NCBI GenBank assembly: GCA_963783945.1
Contig: CAWAPS010000019.1
Coordinates: 682,001-746,000 of the forward strand
Origin: CAWAPS01 sp963783945
GTDB lineage: Bacteria; Actinomycetota; Acidimicrobiia; Acidimicrobiales; Palsa-688
DNA length: 64,000 bases
Direction: 5' to 3'
Shown here: piece after piece, positions 1 through 8,259 of the stretch
Position numbering within the stretch: position 1 is the stretch's first letter
Layout: each line of letters begins with the position of its first letter
Notes under the pieces: model-generated
Seen by the model: only the letters and a program-made list of their open reading frames with translations
What the model was told of the DNA's origin: nothing
Databases searched by the model: none
Position numbers and translations under genes: made by a program

Positions 1-371
1 AAGGCCAGATGCGTGTACCCAAGTCGGTCGAGTTTGGAGGCGGGCTCACCGAACAGCTCATCCCCTGGGTGAGTGACCAGACTGAGGCTGACCCCCCCGA
101 CCCGCTCGAACACAACCATCCTCCTCTTGCCATGGGACCGATCGTAAGCACCGCGATTGGACCGCTGGCCGAGTTCGACCACCTCGCCATCCTCTATGGC
201 GAATCCGCCAAACGTGGTGTCACCGTCCACGGACACGTCTGTCAGCACCCGAAGCCCCAGCGCGCCGGTATAGAAACCCAAGACCCGATCCATGTCCTGA
301 ACGGTGATCGTCACATGGTCCACAGACACGAAATCAGGATGAACCCCCAGGGCCTTCCCCTCGTTCAGCAT
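1..371 (-). CDS. VOC (glyoxalase/bleomycin-resistance) family protein, 3' end cut by window
   Basis: I translated the minus strand from position 371 to the window edge and obtained an uninterrupted 123-residue reading frame. It carries a typical VOC N-terminal half: HVTITVQDMDRVLGFYTGAL near residues 20-39, followed by beta strands in VVELGQ and RMVVFERVG. VOC proteins are small metal-dependent enzymes (dioxygenases, epimerases, glyoxalases) or binding proteins. The specific reaction cannot be assigned because the C-terminal half, with half of the metal ligands, lies outside the window. The start is supported by GGGGGAGGTGA about 5 nt upstream of the ATG. It lies downstream of the membrane protein at 455-1726 on the same strand, so the two may be co-transcribed. 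Confidence 0.8.
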   Translation of the reverse strand, partial: MLNEGKALGVHPDFVSVDHVTITVQDMDRVLGFYTGALGLRVLTDVSVDGDTTFGGFAIEDGEVVELGQRSNRGAYDRSHGKRRMVVFERVGGVSLSLVTHPGDELFGEPASKLDRLGYTHLA

Positions 372-454
372 GCCGCTCACCTCCCCCCGGAAGATAGTAC
401 GTGGGGACATCCGGCCGTCCGATCGGCACGGATCAGCGTGCTGGGAGGCTGGCG

Positions 455-1726
455 TCAGTCGTCGTTCCGCTGGTCGCCTGTTGACTCGGCAGGACCTGGG
501 TCCGGCTCGGGCCGAGCGCTCGGCCCCCAGAGATCGGTTGTGGGATCTTCGACAGGGGCGCTCTTCGCCGACCTCATGAGCGGGTCTTGGGTTGGCCGCG
601 GCGGGTCGACCAGGTGCCGGGCAAAGGCCTCGGCACTGCGGGTCGGCCGGCGGTGAGGGGGGCGGCGGGGTTCGACGATATCCGGGCCGACATGGCGTCG
701 GGTGCCTGACCAGGGCGCCGGCGGCACGACCAGACGGTCGGCGAGGCGGTAAGCCACCGTCTCGTAGTTCACTCGCCAACCGTGGAAGTCCGGCCACGCC
801 TCTTCGGCCGTGCGCTCCGTGGGGAAGCCGATCCCCTCGAGCATGCGGACGGCTCGCTCGAACTCGTCGAAGGAGAGATCGATCGGAGACTCGGGCAGCG
901 GGTCGGGGTCCAGGTGCCAGCCAACCACCGATCCAATGCGGTCCAGGGCGGTGAACCCCATGCGCAGGCACAGCCGGGCGTTGGAGGAAGCCGTGGCCGG
1001 GGACAGGGCGAGGTGCATGGCTGCACCGTCGAGTACGGCCAGCAAGGCCAGTAGCCACGAAAACCAGGGCTCCGGTGAACGAAATAGCAGCAGTACGGGG
1101 TATGTGGTGTGACTCTCGGCTACGCCGGCCGCCCACTCCTCCCATGCCGAGTAGAGCTCAGGGAGGGTGTCGATGATGCCAACGAGCTGATGGCGGGCCA
1201 GGAACTCGGGGCCCCACGCCGGCAGGCCGGCCCGGCTCTCGAGCATGGCCACCAACCCCTCCCGCTGGCTGAAGGCGGCATACAGGGCCGGAAGATAGGC
1301 GATCTGGAGCGCCACCACCACGACCCATATGGCACCAGCGGCGACGTCGAGGGGGAGGTTCTCCGGGCCGCCCGGATGGACAGTTCCGACGGTGAACAGG
1401 GACCCCAGCGCCTGGAGAAGCCCGTCCGCCAGATCGTGCGTGGTCGCCAGGAGCATGAGGCCGAACCCGAGAATAAACGCGGCCGCCCAGACCATGAGCT
1501 GAGCGACAAGTGCCACCGGGCCGACCAATGCCAGGATCGCGTCCTTGCCCTCGTACGAGCGGGCAAGCCGAGCGAGGCCCACGAAGACCAGGCGAACAGA
1601 GCGGTTCACCCACAGCGACGTCTGCCCTAAGCCGGCCGGCCGCCGGGGCAGCACCATGGTGAACAGGACGCTCGCTCCCGTGGCCACCACAAGTACGACC
1701 CCTAAGGCGAAGAGGAATGCGTCCAT
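455..1726 (-). CDS. Potassium-channel-like membrane protein with cytoplasmic tail
   Basis: This is a 423-residue integral membrane protein. Hydrophobic segments lie near residues 3-25, 62-95 and 127-155. Between the last two is SLFTVGTVHPGG (about 109-120), which resembles a K+ channel pore loop and filter (TVGYG in classical channels), though the second aromatic/glycine pair is replaced. The order of one extra helix, then TM-pore-TM, then a long soluble region recalls Ion_trans_2-type channels. The last 90 residues are Pro/Arg/Ser rich and probably disordered. The ATG at 1726 has GAGGAG and AAAGG upstream. Ion conduction is inferred only from topology and the filter-like motif; it could equally be an uncharacterised actinobacterial membrane protein. 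Confidence 0.7.
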   Translation of the reverse strand: MDAFLFALGVVLVVATGASVLFTMVLPRRPAGLGQTSLWVNRSVRLVFVGLARLARSYEGKDAILALVGPVALVAQLMVWAAAFILGFGLMLLATTHDLADGLLQALGSLFTVGTVHPGGPENLPLDVAAGAIWVVVVALQIAYLPALYAAFSQREGLVAMLESRAGLPAWGPEFLARHQLVGIIDTLPELYSAWEEWAAGVAESHTTYPVLLLFRSPEPWFSWLLALLAVLDGAAMHLALSPATASSNARLCLRMGFTALDRIGSVVGWHLDPDPLPESPIDLSFDEFERAVRMLEGIGFPTERTAEEAWPDFHGWRVNYETVAYRLADRLVVPPAPWSGTRRHVGPDIVEPRRPPHRRPTRSAEAFARHLVDPPRPTQDPLMRSAKSAPVEDPTTDLWGPSARPEPDPGPAESTGDQRNDD

Positions 1727-1914
1727 CGCTGCCTTTCTGCTCCTCGAAACGACCGGCGCTTTCGCCTGCCTCCACGCGCCCGATCGACACTACTGGCCTG
1801 GCCACGGACTCTTCCGCCGTCTGGTTGTGGGCCACTGTGCCCGCGCCGCGGCCTGGGCGCCCTAGCGAAACCCCTTCGCCTCAGCGACGACCAGGCGGAC
1901 GCAGGTTCAAGGCG

Positions 1915-3606
1915 TCACGGCCGGCCGCTGTGCAACAACATCTCCGCCGCCTTCTCAGCGATCATGATCGTTGGCGCATTCGTGTTGCCACTGGTGACCT
2001 CTGGCATCACAGACGCATCGACAACTCGCAAACCCCGGACCCCCTGTACTCGAAGCTCAGGATCGAGGACGGCGTCAGGGCCCACGCCCATCTGACAGGT
2101 GCCCGATTGATGCATGGCGCCGTGGCAGTTGGAGGACCGCATGAAGGTCTCCCAATCCGCATCCGTCACGACCTGAGAGCCCGGGAGTGCCTCGCTTACC
2201 ACGTGCTCACGAAGGGGTGACGTGTTGAAGACCTCGCGCACCTGACGGCACCCGTTGACGAGGTCCCACAAGTCGCGTTCGTCGCCGAGCACCTCGTGGT
2301 GGATGACAGGGCCGTCGTCGGGATCCGCTGACCGCAGTTCCAGACGGCCACGTGACCGCGGGTGGAGCAGGCTGACGTATGCGGTGACCGTCGCCCGGTC
2401 GAGCAGTTGAATCTTCGTCACGTCGTGGATGCCCGAGCCCGTCAACGTCTCTGAGGTGGTGTCGCCAGCATCATCGCCAACCACACCGATGGGCGTGAAG
2501 CCCGCCTCGATCTCTGTGCGCGTGCTCGACGGGTCAAGCTTGCTGAACATGATGGCATGGAAGATGCCGGCCGCCCCTGGACCCTTCCCGGCCAGGAACT
2601 CGACCCCGTGTTGGGCGATGCCCTTGGCGTTCAAGTCCATTCCGAATGTACGGACGTCGACATTCCAGAGCATCGACACCACGGGATGCTCCTGGAAGTT
2701 GCTGCCCACACCCGGGACATCGGCCACGACGTCGATCCCGTGTCGGCGGAGTTGTTCGGCCGGGCCGACACCGGAGAGCATTAGCAACTTGGGCGACTGG
2801 ATCGCACCGGCGCAAATCATGATCTCCTTGTTCGCGCTGGCCGTCTGCGACCGGCCCTGCCGCCGGTACTCGACTCCGACGGCGCGGTCGCCGTCGAAGA
2901 TGATCCGATCGACAAGCACGTTTGTCTCGACGTGGAGGTTCGGTCGGCGCCACATGACGCCCAGGTAGGCCCGAGCGGCGGAGTGGCGAAAGCCGCGCCG
3001 CACGTTGGCCTGGCCGTAGCCGACGCCCTCCTGCCGTTCGCCGTTGTAGTCGGCAGTGAATCGGTGTCCGGCGGCCTCGCCTGCCTGCACGAACGCATCT
3101 GTGATCAGGTGCCGCGCCCGCACCATGCCCACTCGGACCGGGCCACCCGACGCCCGTCCCTGGGCCGGACGCTCGAACGTCTCGGCCCGACGGAAGTAGG
3201 GTTCGACGCTGCTCCAGTCCCACCCATCGCAGCCAAGCTCGGCCCAGCGGTCGAAGTCACCGGGATGGCCGCGAACCCACACCACGCCGTTCACCGAGCT
3301 GCTGCCGCCGAGCACCCGGCCACCCATGAAGAGCCCCTCTGCACCCTTGCGCGACGGGTCCGGCTCAGTCCGGAACCCCCACATTATCCGCGGGAGCTGG
3401 CAGGCCTTCATGGTCAGGCCAGGTACATGGATATACGGGTGCCAGTCGAATCCGCCCGCCTCCAGCAGTAGAACCCTTGTGCCGCGGTCCGCGCTCAGAC
3501 GATTGGCAAGAACGCAACCGGCAGATCCGGCCCCGACGATGATGTAGTCCCACGCTAGAGCTTGCGGCACCCCGTCACTCTCTCTCTGTTCGACCTCCAG
3601 GCGCAT
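1915..3606 (-). CDS. GMC family FAD-dependent oxidoreductase (choline dehydrogenase-like)
   Basis: The 563-residue protein has the full GMC architecture. An N-terminal Rossmann FAD motif, DYIIVGAGSAGCVLANRLS, starts near residue 20. The GMC signature region (GGRVLGGSSSVNG) is near 95-107, and a C-terminal active-site block contains HQSGTCQMG and SGNTNAPTIMIAEKAA. The His and Asn of that block are the usual catalytic pair. GMC enzymes oxidise alcohols to aldehydes or ketones and pass electrons to oxygen or another acceptor; the alcohol here is unknown. The gene is divergent from the SnoaL-like gene at 3716. The start has only a weak ribosome-binding site, so the true start may be up to about 15 codons later. 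Confidence 0.93.
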   Translation of the reverse strand: MRLEVEQRESDGVPQALAWDYIIVGAGSAGCVLANRLSADRGTRVLLLEAGGFDWHPYIHVPGLTMKACQLPRIMWGFRTEPDPSRKGAEGLFMGGRVLGGSSSVNGVVWVRGHPGDFDRWAELGCDGWDWSSVEPYFRRAETFERPAQGRASGGPVRVGMVRARHLITDAFVQAGEAAGHRFTADYNGERQEGVGYGQANVRRGFRHSAARAYLGVMWRRPNLHVETNVLVDRIIFDGDRAVGVEYRRQGRSQTASANKEIMICAGAIQSPKLLMLSGVGPAEQLRRHGIDVVADVPGVGSNFQEHPVVSMLWNVDVRTFGMDLNAKGIAQHGVEFLAGKGPGAAGIFHAIMFSKLDPSSTRTEIEAGFTPIGVVGDDAGDTTSETLTGSGIHDVTKIQLLDRATVTAYVSLLHPRSRGRLELRSADPDDGPVIHHEVLGDERDLWDLVNGCRQVREVFNTSPLREHVVSEALPGSQVVTDADWETFMRSSNCHGAMHQSGTCQMGVGPDAVLDPELRVQGVRGLRVVDASVMPEVTSGNTNAPTIMIAEKAAEMLLHSGRP

Positions 3607-3715
3607 CTTCGACGTAGAACCCGTCTGGACTTCTCCCGCCTGGTAATGCGCGTGGCAGGTAGCCTAATGCTGGTATCGAAGTACCGGCAATTATGGGATG
3701 TACTGGGGGTTTCCG

Positions 3716-4258
3716 TTGAACCGCGACACCGAGGCCAAGATCGCTATCACTGAGGTCATCTACCGCTACTGTCGGGCGCTCGATCGCATGGACAGGGATC
3801 TCGCCGACACCGTCTGGCATCCGGACGGCACGGCCGACTACGGCCCAACCTTCCACGGCCCGGCCGGCGAGTTGCTCGATGTCATGTGGGTCAACCACGC
3901 CGCACTGGCCGGCCACTCGCACCAAGTGACGAACATTCTGATCGATGTCGATGGGGATTCAGCCGGCAGCGAGGCGTACGTGACCGGGTTTCTCTGGAAT
4001 GAATCCGACGCCGGGATTGTCTCTCACATGGTCGCCATCGGCCGCTACCTGGATCGCTGGTCCCGCCGCGAGGGGACGTGGGCGATCGATCATCGCCGGT
4101 TCGTCTACGACGCCGTCTTTCCGTCCGACAGTTCGGACCGATCGATCTTCGGCCGGCTCGCGACCGAGCGCTCCCCTCGGACGTCGGCAGCCCGACGAGA
4201 CCAGAGCGATCCGTCGTACAAAGTCGTGGGCCGGTTGACGCCTGGTTTGATGGTCTGA
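3716..4258 (+). CDS. SnoaL-like / NTF2-fold protein
   Basis: A 180-residue protein with the helix-rich start of SnoaL_4-type proteins (ITEVIYRYCRALDRMD), a Thr/Tyr-rich beta sheet, and ending in WAIDHRRFVYD before a probably disordered tail. Such folds occur as ring-hydroxylating dioxygenase beta subunits, isomerases or dehydratases. No catalytic assignment is possible here. I prefer the TTG at 3716 because GGGGGT lies 5-6 nt upstream; an in-frame ATG at 3698 has no visible ribosome-binding site. It precedes the zinc-type dehydrogenase at 4331 and the SRPBCC gene at 5406 on the same strand, suggesting a three-gene unit. Confidence 0.8.
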   Translation: MNRDTEAKIAITEVIYRYCRALDRMDRDLADTVWHPDGTADYGPTFHGPAGELLDVMWVNHAALAGHSHQVTNILIDVDGDSAGSEAYVTGFLWNESDAGIVSHMVAIGRYLDRWSRREGTWAIDHRRFVYDAVFPSDSSDRSIFGRLATERSPRTSAARRDQSDPSYKVVGRLTPGLMV

Positions 4259-4330
4259 ACAGCAGGTTGGGAGCGTTCTCGGCCTTGGCCACGGAGAGAA
4301 CGTCGTCGATGTAAGCCGTAGGGAAAGGGG

Positions 4331-5365
4331 ATGATCGAGTTGCGTGCAGCGGTGTTGAGAAAAGGCGGGCTCGAGGTACGGGAGACCGCCGATCCCGTTC
4401 CCCGGGACGGAGAGCTCCTCGTGCGGACGATCTCCACGGCGATCTGCGCGTCGGATATCCACTACATGGACCACCCCGGTCCGACCGACGGGTCCGGAAT
4501 GTTCGTGTGGGACCCCGATCGGGATGTCGTCATGGGGCACGAGTTCGTCGGAGAGGTGGTAGCCCTCGGGCCTGGTTGCGATGGTCAGTTTCCCCCCGGG
4601 ACCCGGGTGACGAGCGTCCCGACCCTCGCTCGGGCCGAGGGGAGGCAAGTGATCGGACAGCACCCCGAAGCGCCGGGAAGCTTCGGTGAGTTGTTCGTGG
4701 TGACAGAGGCGCTGGCCCGAGCCGTCCCCGAAGACGCCGACCCCGACGCGGTAGCCCTGACGGACGCGTTTGCGGTGGGCGAAGGGTACGTGGGGATATC
4801 GGGAATCACCCCGGGTCAACTCGCACTTGTTGTGGGAGCTGGAGCAATCGGCCTGTCCGCGGTGGCCGCCCTGGCATCCAGGGGGATCGAGCCCATCGTC
4901 ATTTCCGATTTCAACCAAGATCGCCTCGACCTCGCCGGGCAATTCGGTCGGTGTGTCGCCGTCAACCCGTCGTCCGAGTCGCCCTACGAGGTGTGGCAGC
5001 AGGTGGCGTCGGAGGGCGGGACTTCATCCCCGCCAGTGATCTTCGAGTGTGTCGGGACGGCGGGGCTGCTGGAAGCCATCGTGGATGCGTGCTCGATGGG
5101 ATCGCGGATCTACGCCGCCGGCGGCTGGTACACGGGTGACACCCTCGACGTGACGGCGGCGACCCAGAAGGGAGTCATGATCCAGTTCGGGGGTAGTCCG
5201 GGCGGCGAGGCCTGGTACGGCACTCTCGACGCCATTGTCGCCGGACGGCTCGATCCCCGGCCGAGCATCGGTATGGTCATCGGTCTGGACGGGGTTCCCG
5301 AAGCGATCGATCTGGCCCGAAAGGCCCAAGGGCCGCCGCGCATAATCGTCCATCCAAACGGGTGA
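4331..5365 (+). CDS. Zinc-type alcohol dehydrogenase / MDR family oxidoreductase
   Basis: The 344-residue protein belongs to the medium-chain dehydrogenase/reductase family. Catalytic zinc ligands are likely C39 (in ICASDIHY) and H70-E71 (in GHEFVGEV). The nucleotide-binding loop is VVGAGAIGLSA near residues 165-175. The four-cysteine structural zinc lobe of classical ADHs is absent. It would oxidise an alcohol to a ketone or aldehyde, or run in reverse, with NAD(P). The annotated ATG overlaps the GGGG run; a TTG at 4340 giving the typical start MRAAVL with AAGGGG 9 nt upstream is a good alternative. It sits 40 bp upstream of the SRPBCC gene. Confidence 0.93.
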   Translation: MIELRAAVLRKGGLEVRETADPVPRDGELLVRTISTAICASDIHYMDHPGPTDGSGMFVWDPDRDVVMGHEFVGEVVALGPGCDGQFPPGTRVTSVPTLARAEGRQVIGQHPEAPGSFGELFVVTEALARAVPEDADPDAVALTDAFAVGEGYVGISGITPGQLALVVGAGAIGLSAVAALASRGIEPIVISDFNQDRLDLAGQFGRCVAVNPSSESPYEVWQQVASEGGTSSPPVIFECVGTAGLLEAIVDACSMGSRIYAAGGWYTGDTLDVTAATQKGVMIQFGGSPGGEAWYGTLDAIVAGRLDPRPSIGMVIGLDGVPEAIDLARKAQGPPRIIVHPNG

Positions 5366-5405
5366 CCGGTCTGCCCCGTCCGCTGGCTCCTCTAGGCTGC
5401 CCAAA

Positions 5406-5882
5406 ATGATCGAGCGGCTCGAAGTGCAGCGGGCCATCGCCGCTCAACCAGAGGCGATCTTCCAAGTCCTCACCAACCCAGACGGCCACGTCGCGATCGA
5501 CAGCTCCGGGATGCTGATGGGAGCGTCCGGATCGCCGGTGCAGGCGGTCGACGACTCGTTCGTCGTGCATATGGACCGCGAGGCCCTCGGCGATCACCCG
5601 TTGGGTCTGTACGACGTGACCGTGCGGATCGTCAGGTACGACGAGAACACAGAGGTGGCCTGGACGGTGGAAGGTAACTTCAACCTGGGACACATCTATG
5701 GCTATCGGCTGGAACCGATCGACGGGGGCACGCTGGTCGTCTCGTACTACGACTGGTCGGGAGTGGCCCAGGACTGGAAGGACGCCAACATCTTTCCGGT
5801 CGTACCCGAGTCCGCCCTGAAAGCAACACTCGGCATTCTGGCCCGCACCGTCGCTCCCGGAAAGCCCCGACCCGGCGCCTGA
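5406..5882 (+). CDS. SRPBCC (START/Bet v1-like) family protein
   Basis: A 158-residue protein starting with the hallmark MIERLEVQRAIAAQPEAIFQVL, an N-terminal beta strand and helix typical of polyketide-cyclase/AHSA1-like SRPBCC domains. It continues with alternating beta strands and a long C-terminal helix (ESALKATLGILARTV). These domains bind hydrophobic ligands in a deep cavity, and some catalyse cyclisation or hydrolysis. No function is specified by visible residues. It is the last gene of the 3716-5882 unit and is followed by a strong hairpin terminator. Confidence 0.85.
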   Translation: MIERLEVQRAIAAQPEAIFQVLTNPDGHVAIDSSGMLMGASGSPVQAVDDSFVVHMDREALGDHPLGLYDVTVRIVRYDENTEVAWTVEGNFNLGHIYGYRLEPIDGGTLVVSYYDWSGVAQDWKDANIFPVVPESALKATLGILARTVAPGKPRPGA

Positions 5883-5903
5883 CACCTACTCCGTTGAAAG
5901 CAA

Positions 5904-5934
5904 CGAGACCGGGCTCGTTGAGAGCCCGGTCTCG
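5904..5934. terminator. Strong bidirectional hairpin terminator
   Basis: A perfect 13-bp stem (CGAGACCGGGCTC paired with GAGCCCGGTCTCG) closes a 5-nt loop GTTGA. It lies between the convergent genes ending at 5882 (+) and 5961 (-), the expected place for a shared terminator. The T-tract is short, as is common in high-GC actinobacteria. Confidence 0.85.
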
Positions 5935-5960
5935 TCTTATGCCATCGATCCGTCTGGCCC

Positions 5961-7358
5961 TCAGGTGACGCCGCTCGGATAGGGCACCGGTACGTAGTTG
6001 CCGTTGACCTTCTTGATGTCCTGGGTCGAGCAGCCATACGGCACCGCTATGGACCACACCTGGCCGTTGCTGGCCACCAACTCACCACACGGCGGACCGG
6101 CCTGGAAGCCGGCCGGGTAGTAGACCGGGCCGATCACACCAGGAATCTGATAGGTGAAGTTCGACGCCACCTGCTGGAAGTGTTGCGGCGTCAGGTCCGG
6201 GCCGACCTTCTTGAGCAGTTGAACGAAGTAGTCGGCGGAGAGATATCCGGACAGCTCGGGCGCCCCGATCACCGATACACCGGCCGCGTGCAACGCGGCA
6301 ACGATGCTTACCATCGCTGGAGTGGTCGACTCCGCGGTGGCGAACGTGTTTGTCGCCGTGGTCCCCTTCGCCGGGCCCACGACCTGAGGCGCGTAGGTCT
6401 GGTGGTTGATCAGGCCTTTATACCCGGCTCGCTCGAGCCCGGCGACCAGCGGAAACAGGTTGGTGGGGCCGGATACGATTACAACCGCGTCGGGCGGCTT
6501 GCCCTTGTCGGCCGTCATCACATCTTCCACGTACGGCGTGAAGTCCGTTACCACCGCCGGTGCGCCCGGAATCGGATTCTTGTCGTAGACGACATCGAAG
6601 CCTCCAGCCGTCAACTGGGTGGCGATGCTCTTGTTCCCGGCAATGTTGGGGCTCAGGTCATCACCGATGAGCGCCACGGTCTTGCCTTGGGCCCCCCCCG
6701 AGGACGCGAAGTACTTGCCCAGGGTTGGTGCCACGATCATGGTCTGATAGGTAAACGGAGGGCCGGGACTGAGACATCCGTTGAACCCGAATATGTACAT
6801 GCTCGACTGCTGGTTGGGCGACGCACAGAACGACGGTGAGATGCCCCAACCGAGCGTTGGCACGTGATTCTGGTTGACGAAGGTCTCTCCCGCCTCGATG
6901 AACGGGGTGTCTGTAGGCACGATGGCGAACACGTGATCCTGCTCAACCAGGCGCTGAATGATAGAGAGGTTCGTGGTCGTGGAAGACTGGTCGTCGGCCG
7001 TCTCGACCAGGTTGATCTTCCGTCCGCACGGGATCTCGCCGTCCTTGTTGGCCTCAGCGAAGCGCGCCTCCGCCGCCTTACCGAGCTGGGTCCCGAAGTC
7101 AGCCACGGTAACGAGTCCCCCAACGGTGATCTCGGTACTGGTCACGCCCCGGACGTTTTTGCTCGAGCTGCACGAGGCCGTACTCGCGGCCGAGCCGCTC
7201 GTGGTTGCGCTCGAGCCACTCGCAGTGGCCCCCGAGCTGGCGGCCGTCGTGGAGCTGCTCTGAGAGCTATGCGAGCTCGAGCCGCAGCCGGCGACCAGGC
7301 CGGCTACCACGACCACGGCCATCGGGCCGGTCCATCTACGATTCCCCCGTCGCTTCAA
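5961..7358 (-). CDS. Branched-chain-amino-acid-type ABC substrate-binding lipoprotein
   Basis: This exported solute-binding protein has a lipoprotein signal peptide (LKRR start, then hydrophobic MAVVVVAGLVAGC, with lipobox LVAGC), a Ser/Thr/Ala linker and a Peripla_BP_6 (LivJ/LivK-like) domain beginning VTSTEITVGGLV. The mature protein would be anchored outside the membrane and capture a small ligand. The TTG at 7358 is preferred because GGAGGAGGGG sits just upstream; an in-frame ATG at 7403 would add 15 residues unlike a signal peptide. It is closely paralogous to the protein at 21739-23142. No permease or ATPase gene is adjacent. A TetR-family gene lies immediately upstream on the same strand. 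Confidence 0.92.
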   Translation of the reverse strand: MKRRGNRRWTGPMAVVVVAGLVAGCGSSSHSSQSSSTTAASSGATASGSSATTSGSAASTASCSSSKNVRGVTSTEITVGGLVTVADFGTQLGKAAEARFAEANKDGEIPCGRKINLVETADDQSSTTTNLSIIQRLVEQDHVFAIVPTDTPFIEAGETFVNQNHVPTLGWGISPSFCASPNQQSSMYIFGFNGCLSPGPPFTYQTMIVAPTLGKYFASSGGAQGKTVALIGDDLSPNIAGNKSIATQLTAGGFDVVYDKNPIPGAPAVVTDFTPYVEDVMTADKGKPPDAVVIVSGPTNLFPLVAGLERAGYKGLINHQTYAPQVVGPAKGTTATNTFATAESTTPAMVSIVAALHAAGVSVIGAPELSGYLSADYFVQLLKKVGPDLTPQHFQQVASNFTYQIPGVIGPVYYPAGFQAGPPCGELVASNGQVWSIAVPYGCSTQDIKKVNGNYVPVPYPSGVT

Positions 7359-7423
7359 CTTTCCCCTCCTCCAGATGGATAGAACCCGCAGACTAGTAGA
7401 CACGCGCCCAGCCGTGTCGGTGC

Positions 7424-8065
7424 CTACTCCGGCACCCCCAGTACCGATCCGCTGGCAATGGCCGCCCAGGGGTTGACTCCCACACCCGAATCAAGGACCT
7501 CGAGGCTCTCAGAGATTGCTGTCGTCAGACTTCCACCATGGGTGAACCACAACCTCTGAGCAGTCTGTACCACCGCGCCGACGGCGGAGGCCAGTACCGT
7601 CGGCACCAACGCGTCTGGTGCGACGCCGAGCCGAGACGCGAAGAACTCTGCCATTGACTGGTTGATCTTCAACAGGTTTCCACCGAGGACGGTTCTGAGC
7701 ACACCGGGGGTAGCCTGATTGATCGCAATCCAGCGTCGCAGCAGATCTGTATCCTCGGCTGAGATTGCTTCTTCGAGCCCGACACGGACCGAGTGCAACA
7801 GCGGCTCGCCGGCCGGCCGCTCGGTCAGGGCCGCCCGCAGGGCTTCGGCCCGACGATCGATCCTGACCAACAGCACATCCTCCTTGGTTGGAAAGTATCG
7901 GTAGAAGGTCCGAGCAGAAATGCCAGCCTCAGCGCCAATGTCGTCAACCGTGACATTGCTGAACCCTCGCTCTTCGAACAGTCGGAGGGCGGTGGCCTCC
8001 AGCTCGGAGATCATGGTCTCCGAGCGAGTCCGCAATAACCGCTCAGCGAGCGATTCGGCTTTCAA
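7424..8065 (-). CDS. TetR family transcriptional regulator
   Basis: The 213-residue protein has a canonical TetR helix-turn-helix: ATALRLFEERGFSNVTVDDI, then GISARTFYRYFPTKEDVL (about residues 25-65). The C-terminal ligand/dimer domain is divergent. It is transcribed divergently from the P450 at 8260, so that gene is the most likely target, and it sits just upstream of the lipoprotein gene at 5961-7358. The inducer is unknown. Confidence 0.93.
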   Translation of the reverse strand: MKAESLAERLLRTRSETMISELEATALRLFEERGFSNVTVDDIGAEAGISARTFYRYFPTKEDVLLVRIDRRAEALRAALTERPAGEPLLHSVRVGLEEAISAEDTDLLRRWIAINQATPGVLRTVLGGNLLKINQSMAEFFASRLGVAPDALVPTVLASAVGAVVQTAQRLWFTHGGSLTTAISESLEVLDSGVGVNPWAAIASGSVLGVPE

Positions 8066-8259
8066 GTCTCACCTCCCGTTGGCGGCCGAACGGCCCCACG
8101 AACCTGCTCAACCCGTAAGCCTAGGCGGCGGGAGAGGCTTCGGCCCCTCAGCCCCGGGATGGGCGAACGGTCTCCCCTATCCCCCGGCAGGCCCGGTTGA
8201 AGATTTCCGACTAATATTGACGCCACATAGGGTGACACCAACTGGACACGGGAGATCAG
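8066..8259. promoter_or_regulatory. Divergent intergenic region of tetR-like gene and P450
   Basis: These 194 bp separate the divergent TetR and P450 genes and must hold both promoters. An AT-rich patch at about 8209-8222 reads CTAATATTGACG. A short symmetric site GGTGACACC lies about 30 bp before the P450 start and could be part of an operator. The P450 has a good ribosome-binding site, GGGAGA. No operator can be defined with confidence from one sequence. Confidence 0.4.

Noticed and set aside
9..656. 215-codon plus-strand open frame
   Set aside because: It lies antisense to the VOC gene and to the start of the channel-like gene and has Arg/Pro-rich composition without any domain; it is a high-GC shadow frame.
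7190..7260. Ser/Thr/Ala-rich low-complexity DNA in a lipoprotein gene
   Set aside because: This is the normal linker after the lipobox, not a repeat element.
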